Part shown: positions 1 through 6,161 of the stretch, in pieces
Layout: each line of letters begins with the position of its first letter
Position numbering within the stretch: the stretch's first letter is position 1
Source of the DNA: Lachnospiraceae bacterium
Lineage (GTDB): Bacteria; Bacillota; Clostridia; Lachnospirales; Lachnospiraceae
Reading direction: 5' to 3'
DNA length: 7,615 bases
Assembly (NCBI GenBank): GCA_009774235.1
Contig: VSNJ01000181.1
Span: 1 to 7,615 of the forward strand
Made by a program: the position numbers and the translations under genes
The notes under the pieces: generated by a model
What the model saw: only the letters and a program-made list of their open reading frames with translations
The model's database searches: none
What the model was told of the DNA's origin: nothing

Positions 1-56
1 CAAACATATATTTGCTGTATGGCTGTTTACAAACCAATCCAAGACCCTAGTTATCC

Positions 57-85
57 ATTATATACTAATGTTTATTCCCCGTAAA
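57..85 (-). promoter_or_regulatory. Candidate sigma-A promoter reading out of the left edge
   Basis: On the minus strand the sequence reads TTTACG, a 17-base spacer, then a perfect TATAAT, with transcription predicted to start around position 50 and run leftward. It lies beyond the pheT terminator, so it probably drives a separate gene outside the window. The roughly 50 transcribed bases visible contain no ribosome site or start codon, so a leader of some length is implied. The -35 box is imperfect, and AT-rich DNA gives chance matches. Confidence 0.45.
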
Positions 86-214
86 GTAAAATATTATATT
101 TTTAATATAATTCCAATATATTTTATCTGTGTAAAGATAAAGCCATAATACACTTATATTTTTCTTTATTATAAACACTTTTACAAGGTTTCTTTTCAAA
201 AAGCAATTTTGTAA

Positions 215-271
215 CCAAAACGGAAACACACCAGATATTATCTGTCATTATATTAACAGTTATCTGGTGTG
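215..271 (-). terminator. Probable rho-independent terminator of the pheST operon
   Basis: The arms CACACCAGATA (227-237) and TATCTGGTGTG (261-271) are perfectly complementary over 11 bp. A smaller inner CTGT/ACAG pairing lies within the loop. Read on the minus strand, the hairpin starts about 75 bases after the pheT stop and is followed by a broken U-rich stretch (TTTCCGTTTT). The stem is strong but the U-tract is interrupted, so the strength is uncertain. There is no comparable T-run on the plus strand. Confidence 0.65.
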
Positions 272-344
272 CACATATTTAAAATTTATTTTACCAGGAA
301 AGTTTGCAAATCCCTGCTTTTACCACCATAAACAGGAATAACAT

Positions 345-2783
345 CTACTGGCGTAACACTATTTCTTTTTCTGCAAGTGAAGAAATTATCTTATCCATAA
401 CTTTTCCTGCTTCATCATCCGTCAGTGTCCTGTCTGCTGCCCTGAATACTATTTTATATGCAAGTGATTTATATCCTTTAAGAATTTGTGAACCTTCATA
501 TATATCAAAAAGTTCATATGATTCCAAAAGTTTCCCGCCTTTTGTCCTTATAATTGCCTCAACTTCACCTGCTGTCACTTCATGTTTCATTGTAAGGCTG
601 ATATCACGTGTGATTGCAGGGAATTTAGGGACACCATGGTATTTTATTACAGGTTCAGACATTTCCACTGCTGTTTTCATATCAATTACTGCTATATAAA
701 CCCTTTCACCAATTTCAAAATTCTTCTGTACAGATGGGTGTACTTCACCAATATAAGCAACCATTTGTCCTTTATATATAACATCTGCCTGTCTGCCTGG
801 ATGAAGGTATTTTCTGTCTGTGCATGGCTTATATTCTGCCATTTCATTAAGCCCAAGCTTATTAAGGACAGCCTGGACTACCCCTTTCATTGTAAAGAAA
901 TCCCCTTCGCCATACATTCCAAGAGTAAGATGTGTACGCTCATCGGGAAGTTCTGAAAGTGGCAGTTCTCTTGGAATATATACATTAGCAATTTCATAAA
1001 GACGTACATTTTTATTTCTTCTATTATAATTAATTGCAAGTGATGATAACATACCTCCAAGTGCTGATGTACGCATTACACTATAATCTTCACCAAGAGG
1101 GTTGCTTATACGTATGCTTTTCCTAAGTGCATCATCTTCTGCAAGGCATAATTTATCATAAACCTTAGGACTCTCAAATGAGTATGTCATACCTTCAGAG
1201 AAGCCATATCCTTCCGCTGCTGCCCTTGCTATTTTCTCAAACCTGAGTTTTTCTGTAACACCTCCTGCTGTTGCTGAACTCTTTGGAAGTGTAACAGGTA
1301 TTTTATCATAACCATAGAAACGTGCAACTTCTTCTGCAAGGTCTGCCATACGTTCAAGGTCTTGTCTCCATGTAGGGACTATAACAATTTTTTTATCCCT
1401 GTCAGTTATTAAATCTATTGTTTCAAAATATTTTACCATTTCTTCTTCAGGTATATCTGTACCAAGAAGTGAATTAATCTTTACAGCATCATATGGTATT
1501 GTTACAGGTTCTTTTTTCACTGGGTAGAAATCAACAGCACCACCTACAACTTCACCTGCACCAAGTTCTTCAACCAGCTGGCAGGCACGGTTCATTGCTT
1601 CCATTGCATTATTTGGGTCAAGCCCCTTTTCAAATTTAGCCTGTGCATCAGTACGCATGCCAAGTTTCTTTCCTGAAAGGCGGATATTAGTACCATCAAA
1701 TGTTGCAGCTTCAAAAAGCATTGTAGTTACATTATCGGTAATCATTGAATTTTCGCCGCCCATAATACCTGCAATACCTATAGGTTTCTTGCCATCACAT
1801 ATCATAAGCATTGTATCATCAAGTTCTCTCTCCTGCCCGTCAAGTGTTGTAAACTTTTCTCCTTCTCCTGCCTTCCTTACTATAATCTTCCTGTCTTCAA
1901 TAGTATCAAGGTCATATGCATGCATAGGCTGTGCATATTCTTCCATAACATAATTTGTAATATCCACTATATTATTAATCGGCCTTATACCTACAGATGC
2001 AAGGCGTCTCTGCATCCACTCTGGTGATGGTGCAAGTTTTATATTTTTAACTACCCTTGCTGTATACCTTGGACAAAGCTCCGGGTTCTCTACTTCTACT
2101 TTTATATAATTATTTACATCTTCATTATTACCTGTCTGTGTTACTACAGGAGGCACAAATTTCTTTCCAAATGTTGCTGCTGCTTCACGTGCTATTCCAA
2201 GTACACCAAAACAGTCAACACGGTTTGAAGTTATCTCATATTCAAATACTACATCGTGAAGCCCAAGAAGCCCTATTGCATCAGAACCAATTTCTGCATC
2301 TGCATATTCTGGGTTATCACTAAGTATATATATCCCGTCTGGGTCTGCATCAGGATACATATTAGAATTAGAACCAAGTTCTTCAATAGAGCACATCATG
2401 CCATATGACATAACCCCACGCAGTTTTCCCTTTTTAATTTTAAAACCGTCTTCTGATTCCCCGTCCTTATGGGAACTTGCAACATGCCCGCCTTCAAGGA
2501 CAACAGGAACCTTCTGTCCTTCTTTAACATTTGGGGCACCTGTTACAATCTGTACTTCTGTACCATTTCCATCAACCTGCACCTGGCATATAACAAGTTT
2601 GTCTGCATCAGGATGCTTTTCTATTTTATTTATTTTTCCTACTATTATTTTGTCAAGGTTTTTGTCAAATTCTTTATATCCCTCAACTTTTGTGCCTGAC
2701 AGTGTCATTGCGTCAGTATATTCCTGCGCACTACAGTTAAGGTCTGGCACATATGCTTTTATCCATGATAATGATGTATCCAT
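345..2783 (-). CDS. pheT: Phenylalanine--tRNA ligase, beta subunit
   Basis: This is the beta subunit of the cytoplasmic alpha2-beta2 phenylalanyl-tRNA synthetase, which attaches Phe to tRNA-Phe. The beta chain contributes tRNA binding and, in the family, the B3/B4 editing site that removes mischarged Tyr. At 812 residues it is full length for bacterial PheT. An EMAP/OB-like tRNA-binding domain lies at about residues 40-150 (VGKINKIEKHPDADKL, KLRGVMSYGMMCS). The B3/B4 region is at about 210-390 (RPINNIVDITNYVM, LFEAATFDGTNIR). B5 lies at about 415-490 and ends in PTWRQDLERMADLAEEVARF. The catalytic-like core follows (NPLGEDYSVMRTS). The ferredoxin-fold anticodon-binding domain is at about 718-811 (FPAITRDISL, FRAADRTLTDDEA). 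The start is set by AGGAGG seven bases before the ATG. It lies 27 bases after pheS, so the two are co-transcribed and both fall under the T-box. Nothing looks damaged. Confidence 0.98.
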   Translation of the reverse strand: MDTSLSWIKAYVPDLNCSAQEYTDAMTLSGTKVEGYKEFDKNLDKIIVGKINKIEKHPDADKLVICQVQVDGNGTEVQIVTGAPNVKEGQKVPVVLEGGHVASSHKDGESEDGFKIKKGKLRGVMSYGMMCSIEELGSNSNMYPDADPDGIYILSDNPEYADAEIGSDAIGLLGLHDVVFEYEITSNRVDCFGVLGIAREAAATFGKKFVPPVVTQTGNNEDVNNYIKVEVENPELCPRYTARVVKNIKLAPSPEWMQRRLASVGIRPINNIVDITNYVMEEYAQPMHAYDLDTIEDRKIIVRKAGEGEKFTTLDGQERELDDTMLMICDGKKPIGIAGIMGGENSMITDNVTTMLFEAATFDGTNIRLSGKKLGMRTDAQAKFEKGLDPNNAMEAMNRACQLVEELGAGEVVGGAVDFYPVKKEPVTIPYDAVKINSLLGTDIPEEEMVKYFETIDLITDRDKKIVIVPTWRQDLERMADLAEEVARFYGYDKIPVTLPKSSATAGGVTEKLRFEKIARAAAEGYGFSEGMTYSFESPKVYDKLCLAEDDALRKSIRISNPLGEDYSVMRTSALGGMLSSLAINYNRRNKNVRLYEIANVYIPRELPLSELPDERTHLTLGMYGEGDFFTMKGVVQAVLNKLGLNEMAEYKPCTDRKYLHPGRQADVIYKGQMVAYIGEVHPSVQKNFEIGERVYIAVIDMKTAVEMSEPVIKYHGVPKFPAITRDISLTMKHEVTAGEVEAIIRTKGGKLLESYELFDIYEGSQILKGYKSLAYKIVFRAADRTLTDDEAGKVMDKIISSLAEKEIVLRQ

Positions 2784-2810
2784 TTTAATCCTCCTGGTTT
2801 CTATTATTAT

Positions 2811-3830
2811 TTAGAATTGTTTAAGAAAACGCATATCATTCTCATATAACAGCCTCATATCATCAATTTCATACTTAAATAACGCAATACGTTCAAGCCC
2901 TACACCAAATGCAAAGCCTGTGTACTCTTCTGGGTCAATGCCACTCATTTCAAGTACATGTGGGTGTACCATACCACAGCCAAGTATCTCGACCCAGCCT
3001 GAACCCTTACAGAAACGGCATCCTTTGCCACCACATTTAAAGCATGAAACATCAACTTCTGCACTAGGTTCTGTGAACTGGAAATGATGTGGCCTGAATT
3101 TAATCTTTGTATCTTCTCCAAAAAGCCTTTTGGCAAATTCCTGTAATGTTCCCTTAAGGTCTGCAAATGTAATACCTTTGTCTATTACAAGTCCTTCTAT
3201 CTGGTGGAATGTAGGTGAATGTGTAGCATCCATTTCATCAGAACGGAAAACCCTGCCTGGTGCTATCATCCTTATTGGAAGCTCTCCCTTTTCCATTTCA
3301 TGTACCTGTACAGAAGAAGTTTGTGTACGCAGAAGAATATCCTGTGTAATATAGAATGTATCTTGCTCATCTTTTGCAGGGTGGTTTGCAGGTATATTAA
3401 GTGCTTCAAAATTATAATAATCTTTTTCAATTTCTGGTCCTTCAACTACTTTATAGCCCATTCCAATAAATATATTCTCGACCTCTTCCAAGGTTATAGT
3501 ATTAGGGTGGCGGTGCCCTTCTGCAAGCCTTGTTCCAGGAAGTGTAACATCTATTTTTTCCCTTTCAAGCTTTTCTTCAAGAAGTGCCTGTTCAAATTCT
3601 TTTTTCTTAGCTTCAAGCTTCTCATTAATCTTAGTCCTTGCTTCATTTACCATCTGTCCTGCCTTTGGCCTGTCTTCTGGTGCAATATCTTTCATAGATT
3701 TAAGCAGTGATGTAAGCTCACCTTTCTTTCCTAAAAAAGAAACCTTAATATCATTCAGCTTATCAAGCTGCTCCGACTCTTCAATCTGTGCCAGGGCATT
3801 ATCCATGATTTTCTTTAATTTGTCTTTCAT
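2811..3830 (-). CDS. pheS: Phenylalanine--tRNA ligase, alpha subunit
   Basis: This is the catalytic alpha subunit of phenylalanyl-tRNA synthetase, a class II aminoacyl-tRNA synthetase making Phe-AMP and Phe-tRNA. The N-terminal coiled-coil arm (about residues 1-90, Lys/Glu rich) grips tRNA. Motif 2 lies at about 185-214 (RMIAPGRVFRSDEMDATHSP, then FHQIEG). Motif 3 is GFAFGVGLERIALF (305-318). Residue A307 in GFAFG matches the Phe-pocket alanine of the family. Four cysteines (C263, C266, C271, C274; CFKCGGKGCRFC) form a zinc-knuckle-like cluster. The chosen ATG (3828-3830) gives 339 residues and has AAGGA nine bases upstream. The open frame extends 12 codons further to a TTG at 3866, but that codon lacks a ribosome site and would include the AAGGA in coding sequence, so I reject it. 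It is the first gene after the T-box leader and is followed by pheT. Confidence 0.98.
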   Translation of the reverse strand: MKDKLKKIMDNALAQIEESEQLDKLNDIKVSFLGKKGELTSLLKSMKDIAPEDRPKAGQMVNEARTKINEKLEAKKKEFEQALLEEKLEREKIDVTLPGTRLAEGHRHPNTITLEEVENIFIGMGYKVVEGPEIEKDYYNFEALNIPANHPAKDEQDTFYITQDILLRTQTSSVQVHEMEKGELPIRMIAPGRVFRSDEMDATHSPTFHQIEGLVIDKGITFADLKGTLQEFAKRLFGEDTKIKFRPHHFQFTEPSAEVDVSCFKCGGKGCRFCKGSGWVEILGCGMVHPHVLEMSGIDPEEYTGFAFGVGLERIALFKYEIDDMRLLYENDMRFLKQF

Positions 3831-3899
3831 TTCATATTTTCCTTTCTTTAATTCTTCAAGTACCAATATATATTTATATTACAGCAATTCCATGAAGTA

Positions 3900-3913
3900 T
3901 CTGGCATGCCAGA
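3900..3913. repeat. 14-bp perfect palindrome between attenuator and pheS
   Basis: TCTGGCATGCCAGA is its own reverse complement. It lies in the pheS 5' untranslated region, 12 bases past the T-run of the T-box terminator and about 70 bases before the pheS start. It is present only in read-through RNA, where it could fold as a 5-bp stem with a CATG loop. As DNA it could be a dimeric protein site. No T-run follows it, so it is not a second terminator. Confidence 0.6.
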
Positions 3914-3925
3914 CAATATTTTTAC

Positions 3926-3957
3926 AAAAAAAAGCCCCTGCCGTATAAACGGCAGGG
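3926..3957 (-). terminator. T-box attenuator (intrinsic terminator)
   Basis: On the minus strand, CCCTGCCGT pairs with ACGGCAGGG (arms 3949-3957 and 3936-3944, loop of four) and is followed by GC and eight T residues (3926-3933). The 5' arm (CCCTG) can instead pair with CAGGG at the start of the T-box motif just upstream, giving the mutually exclusive antiterminator. This is the switching element of the pheST leader. Confidence 0.95.
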
Positions 3958-4342
3958 ACGGAATTACCGTGGTACCACCCTGTTTTCTATAATTTATATG
4001 CACAGCCTTACATAAAGAACCAAAACAAATATAACCTGTCTGGCTAATACATAAATTAACATGTAAAAACTGTACTCTTTATAGACTCTTATTATACATA
4101 TAACGCATGCAAAACGTTGTTCCCTACACAACTTTATATAAAATAATATATTTATATTAACAACACTATCTTCAGGAACACAGCTCCCATGGGAAATCCA
4201 GTATATGCATCTATAAAGGTGCTTGCAGCCGGTGACACCCTCTCTCTGTACAGACAAACCATACACCTGCTTGGCAGAAAAACTTCTGCCCACATGTTCT
4301 AAGCCTTTAATAATATTGCCAGTTACTAAGTAACTAAGAATA
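3926..4342 (-). ncRNA. T-box riboswitch leader of pheST (tRNA-Phe sensing)
   Basis: The leader RNA runs from about 4342 down to the attenuator. The T-box motif AGGGTGGTACCACG (3968-3981) contains the TGGT-type bases that pair with the free NCCA end of uncharged tRNA. Upstream is a Stem I-like region with AGAGAG (AG bulge), a distal loop segment CGGCTGCAAGCACC, and helix arms GTGTATG/CATATAC. The sequence GGATTTCCCATGGGAGC matches the 3' side of a specifier loop, and its TTC (4193-4195) is the best specifier codon, fitting Phe. A local hairpin GGCAGAA/TTCTGCC (4273-4290) sits in the 5' arm. Known T-boxes let uncharged tRNA stabilise the antiterminator and increase synthetase expression when the amino acid is scarce. 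The T-box identity is certain, while the exact specifier is inferred from context. A 128-codon open frame across this leader is not a gene. Confidence 0.95.
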
Positions 4343-4348
4343 GAACAT

Positions 4349-4377
4349 ATTCTAGCATATATTTTTATAAGTTGCAA
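4349..4377 (-). promoter_or_regulatory. Sigma-A-type promoter of the pheST operon
   Basis: The minus strand reads TTGCAA (4372-4377), a 17-base spacer, and TAGAAT (4349-4354). Spacing is ideal, and a start about seven bases downstream (near 4342) places the transcript just ahead of the T-box Stem I. No other promoter of similar quality is seen between the HIT gene and pheS. Confidence 0.8.
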
Positions 4378-4416
4378 CAATATTTCTATAAATTTTTATT
4401 ACTTTTCACTATAATG

Positions 4417-4443
4417 GTTACTGTTTACTCCGTGACCAGTAAC
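4417..4443. repeat. Inverted repeat GTTACTG/CAGTAAC between HIT gene and pheST promoter
   Basis: The arms GTTACTG (4417-4423) and CAGTAAC (4437-4443) are perfectly complementary around a 13-base loop. An alternative fold pairs GGTTAC with GTGACC inside the same segment. It lies about 50 bases after the HIT stop and could help end that transcript. No T-run follows on the minus strand (CATTATAGTG), so a simple intrinsic terminator is not supported. An operator upstream of the pheST promoter is the other possibility. Confidence 0.4.
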
Positions 4444-4492
4444 AGCAGAGTTTTCAACACTGGATGCACACATTTTGCAAACAAACCATGAT

Positions 4493-4888
4493 TTAACTAA
4501 TTCTGTCACGTATCTTTTTTGCAATTTCTGCGTTTACATCTTTACAATTATCACTATACGTCCATCCAAAACCATCATCTTCATATCTCGGGAAAATATG
4601 CAGATGGAAATGTCCAATATCATTAAATTTGCCACCATTCTGCATAATACTATAACCATCAGGATTATATATTTCTTTTAAAACTGAAACAATTTTCTTT
4701 AATATTATTATTAAATGTGCAAGGATATCATCTGGAATTTCATCAATATCAAGATAATGCTCTTTCGTAACAATTAAAACATGGCCTTCATTAATAGGGT
4801 CCATATCCATAAATGCCATTACTTTTTCATCTTCATAAATAAATCCAGTTATTATTTCTTCTTTATTGCAAAAAACACACTTATCCAT
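4493..4888 (-). CDS. HIT-family (histidine triad) nucleotide-binding protein
   Basis: This 131-residue cytoplasmic protein is of the histidine-triad superfamily, whose members hydrolyse or transfer nucleotides such as AMP-amino compounds or dinucleoside polyphosphates. The signature HxHxHxx is present as HFHLHIF (H93, H95, H97), followed by PR. The upstream conserved segments are DPINEGHVLIVTKEH (around H36) and the QNGG turn (N84). C4 and C7 (CVFC) resemble the metal-binding pair found at the start of many HIT proteins, although the other ligands are not obvious. Length is normal for the family. The start has GGAGG nine bases upstream. It sits 47 bases after the truncated regulator gene on the same strand and may be read from that promoter or from weak boxes near 4930-4970. 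The precise substrate cannot be told from sequence. A link to the neighbouring synthetase operon is only positional. Confidence 0.93.
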   Translation of the reverse strand: MDKCVFCNKEEIITGFIYEDEKVMAFMDMDPINEGHVLIVTKEHYLDIDEIPDDILAHLIIILKKIVSVLKEIYNPDGYSIMQNGGKFNDIGHFHLHIFPRYEDDGFGWTYSDNCKDVNAEIAKKIRDRIS

Positions 4889-4935
4889 ATTTATAAACCT
4901 CCATTCTGTTACTAATATAAATGTATATTTTACAG

Positions 4936-5178
4936 CTATTTAAAAGAATTTTTAACATCCTGCAAAATATTATTTACATGGACTAAAGCAATTTCGCCTG
5001 TTTTATTTAAACAAATCCGGTTGGGGCTTCTGTCAAAAAGCTCTACCTCCAGCTCTTGTCCAAATTTTTTAAGCATAGCACTCATTGCAGGCTGTGAAAT
5101 ATGTAATATTCCAGCTGCTTTTGTAAGTGAACCTGTTTCAGCAATTATTTTAAAATACTGAAGCTGTGTAGTATCCAT
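4936..5178 (-). CDS. LysR-type regulator reduced to its N-terminal DNA-binding domain
   Basis: The 80 residues match the N-terminus of LysR-family transcription regulators. A winged helix-turn-helix occupies residues 1-62 (LQYFKIIAETGSLTKAAGIL, then ISQPAMSAMLKKFGQELEVE, then LFDR). The start of the linker helix follows (about 63-80) and ends at a TAG stop. Full LysR proteins are about 290-310 residues, so the whole co-inducer-binding domain is missing. I see no remnant of it in any frame of the 47 bases before the HIT gene. The start has GAGGTGG upstream and the gene keeps its own promoter, so the fragment may still be made. It is divergent from an aldo/keto reductase, the classical position of a LysR regulator and its target. 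It is either a decaying gene or a small stand-alone DNA-binding protein that can still pair through the linker helix. Confidence 0.85.
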   Translation of the reverse strand: MDTTQLQYFKIIAETGSLTKAAGILHISQPAMSAMLKKFGQELEVELFDRSPNRICLNKTGEIALVHVNNILQDVKNSFK

Positions 5179-5199
5179 ATCCGCCCACCTCTGGTATTA

Positions 5200-5226
5200 G
5201 CATAAACAAATAGTTATGCAGCATAA
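5200..5226. promoter_or_regulatory. Candidate operator: GCATAA inverted repeats in the lysR leader
   Basis: GCATAA (5200-5205), TTATGC (5214-5219) and GCATAA (5221-5226) form two overlapping inverted repeats. The right-hand pair is the perfect 13-base element TTATGCAGCATAA with a one-base centre. A fourth GCATAA (5306-5311) lies inside the spacer of the regulator's promoter. A six-base word with two G/C should be rare in such AT-rich DNA, so the clustering suggests a protein site, plausibly for the adjacent LysR-type protein acting on its own gene. It does not clearly fit the usual T-N11-A LysR box. Confidence 0.45.
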
Positions 5227-5299
5227 AAATAATATAGTGTACATTAATATAAAAATCATTATAATAAAAAACAACAAAAAATTAAAAAAACTTTACTAT

Positions 5300-5328
5300 A
5301 TTATAGCATAAAGAAAAGTTTATTGTAA
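5300..5328 (-). promoter_or_regulatory. Promoter with extended -10 for the LysR fragment
   Basis: The minus strand shows TTACAA (5323-5328), a 17-base spacer ending in TGC, and a perfect TATAAT (5300-5305). This gives the extended -10 form TGnTATAAT. It is well placed to transcribe the regulator fragment and possibly the HIT gene after it. A GCATAA half-site overlaps the spacer next to the -10 box. Confidence 0.65.
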
Positions 5329-5388
5329 TCTTTTTATCTGGACATTTACAAAGCAACATTCCTATTACAGGCAATAAGTAGCAGAATA

Positions 5389-5416
5389 TTGCATATACCA
5401 GGATATTGTATATATA
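5389..5416 (+). promoter_or_regulatory. Weak promoter candidate for the aldo/keto reductase
   Basis: TTGCAT (5389-5394), a 16-base spacer and TATATA (5411-5416) precede the gene by about 80 bases. The match is modest and the region is rich in TA steps, so this is only the best plus-strand candidate, not a firm call. Confidence 0.3.
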
Positions 5417-5493
5417 CATTATAAATATATCTGTATCATGCTTATTTTGCCTTTGTGGGAATATAAATATTTTAAATAGCAGGAGGTATAATT

Positions 5494-6051
5494 ATGGAAT
5501 TTGTAACTTTAAATAATGGTGTAAAAATGCCTATGGAAGGTTTTGGGGTATTCCAGGTACCAGAAGCTGCTGAATGTGAACAGGCTGTCATTAATGCAAT
5601 TTCTGCAGGGTACCGTCTTATTGACACAGCAGCAGCATACTTTAATGAAGAAGCTGTAGGTGCAGCAATTAAAAAGTGTGGCATCCCACGTGAAGAACTT
5701 TTTATTACAACAAAGCTCTGGATACAGGATGCCAGCTATGAAGGAGCTAAAAAAGCATTCCAGGTGTCTTTAGACAAACTTGGGCTTAATTTTATTGACC
5801 TTTACTTAATCCACCAGCCAATGAGTGATTATTATGGTGCATGGCGTGCTATGGAAGAATTATATAAAGAAGGAAAAATACGTGCTATAGGTGTCTGTAA
5901 TTTCTATCCTGACAGGCTAGCTGATTTATGCTTAAATGCAGATGTAACACCTGTGGTAAACCAGGTAGAACTTCATCCATTTTTTGCACAGGAGAATGTT
6001 TATTTACAAAAGCCGGAAGAGAATATAAGAAGGGCAATAAATAAATCCTAA
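5494..6051 (+). CDS. Aldo/keto reductase, C-terminally truncated
   Basis: This is the N-terminal two thirds of an NADPH-dependent aldo/keto reductase, a TIM-barrel enzyme reducing aldehydes and ketones. The catalytic tetrad is visible: D44 and Y49 (RLIDTAAAYFNE), K74 (TTKLWI) and H107 (LYLIHQP). The family signatures GKIRAIGVCNF (127-137) and VNQVELHP (155-162) follow. Normal members have about 270-290 residues, and this one stops at 185. Homology appears to end near residue 172. The last residues (KPEENIRRAINKS) do not look like the family, and the C-terminal barrel strands with the IPKS and R-x3-N cofactor-binding segments are absent. No continuation is evident in other frames before the terminator at 6090. 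This suggests a deletion or rearrangement near 6010. AGGAGG lies seven bases before the ATG. The product is expected to be inactive or unstable, and the gene could equally be called a pseudogene. Confidence 0.88.
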   Translation: MEFVTLNNGVKMPMEGFGVFQVPEAAECEQAVINAISAGYRLIDTAAAYFNEEAVGAAIKKCGIPREELFITTKLWIQDASYEGAKKAFQVSLDKLGLNFIDLYLIHQPMSDYYGAWRAMEELYKEGKIRAIGVCNFYPDRLADLCLNADVTPVVNQVELHPFFAQENVYLQKPEENIRRAINKS

Positions 6052-6089
6052 TAGATTTGGCAAACCCTTAATAACTTTGATTATTCCCC

Positions 6090-6124
6090 AAAAAGAGAAT
6101 ATGATATTATCATATCCTCTTTTT
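6090..6124. terminator. Bidirectional intrinsic terminator between convergent genes
   Basis: AAAAAGAG (6090-6097) pairs with CTCTTTTT (6117-6124). After one A-C mismatch, ATATGAT pairs with ATCATAT around a 3-base loop. The A-run on one side and T-run on the other let it work in both directions. It serves the reductase on the plus strand and the lipoprotein gene, whose stop lies about 40 bases away, on the minus strand. Confidence 0.85.
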
Positions 6125-6161
6125 TATACCATTATTCTATCATAAATAACTATTTATATAC

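Larger units (their letters stand above)
1..344. other. Intergenic region downstream of pheT
   Basis: This 344-base stretch is AT-rich and I see no convincing gene in it on either strand. It holds the probable pheT terminator hairpin near its right side and a minus-strand promoter candidate near its left edge. The part between them (about 86-214) has only AT-rich sequence and very short open frames without ribosome sites. Confidence 0.6.
5179..5493. other. Divergent control region between the LysR fragment and the reductase
   Basis: These 315 bases contain no gene that I can support. They hold a good minus-strand promoter, four GCATAA/TTATGC half-sites, long A/T tracts (5264-5290), a weak plus-strand promoter candidate, and the reductase ribosome site AGGAGG (5481-5486). 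The lysR leader would be about 115 bases long if transcription starts near 5293. Confidence 0.6.

Noticed and set aside
1..50. Possible ykkC-type (guanidine/ppGpp/PRPP) riboswitch suggested by CTAGGG after the left-edge promoter
   Set aside because: Only the CTAGGG block matches. The expected following helices and conserved segments are not seen in the visible bases.
304..699. Plus-strand open frames opposite pheT and pheS (also near 582-956, 1657-1953, 2057-2323, 2398-2814 and 3130-3710)
   Set aside because: They lie antisense to well-supported synthetase genes, have no ribosome sites and give low-complexity Ser/Leu/Phe-rich translations typical of shadow frames.
3021..3054. The four-cysteine cluster of PheS as an unusual zinc insertion
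   Set aside because: From memory of the family, a CxxC...CxxC segment at this place occurs in PheS of many Firmicutes, so it is probably ordinary.
2945..3166. A 73-codon minus-strand frame inside pheS
   Set aside because: It is an out-of-frame shadow within the catalytic domain of pheS.
3831..3866. A longer PheS starting at TTG (12 more residues)
   Set aside because: There is no ribosome site upstream of that TTG, and the AAGGA that serves the ATG at 3830 lies within the extension. The shorter form also has normal family length.
3994..4380. A 128-codon open frame on the minus strand over the pheST leader
   Set aside because: It overlaps the pheST promoter and the T-box Stem I and motif, has no ribosome site, and its translation is Cys/Ile-rich without family resemblance. 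The region is explained by the RNA element.
5472..5684. A 70-codon minus-strand frame over the start of the reductase
   Set aside because: It is antisense to a clear coding region and carries no ribosome site or family signal.
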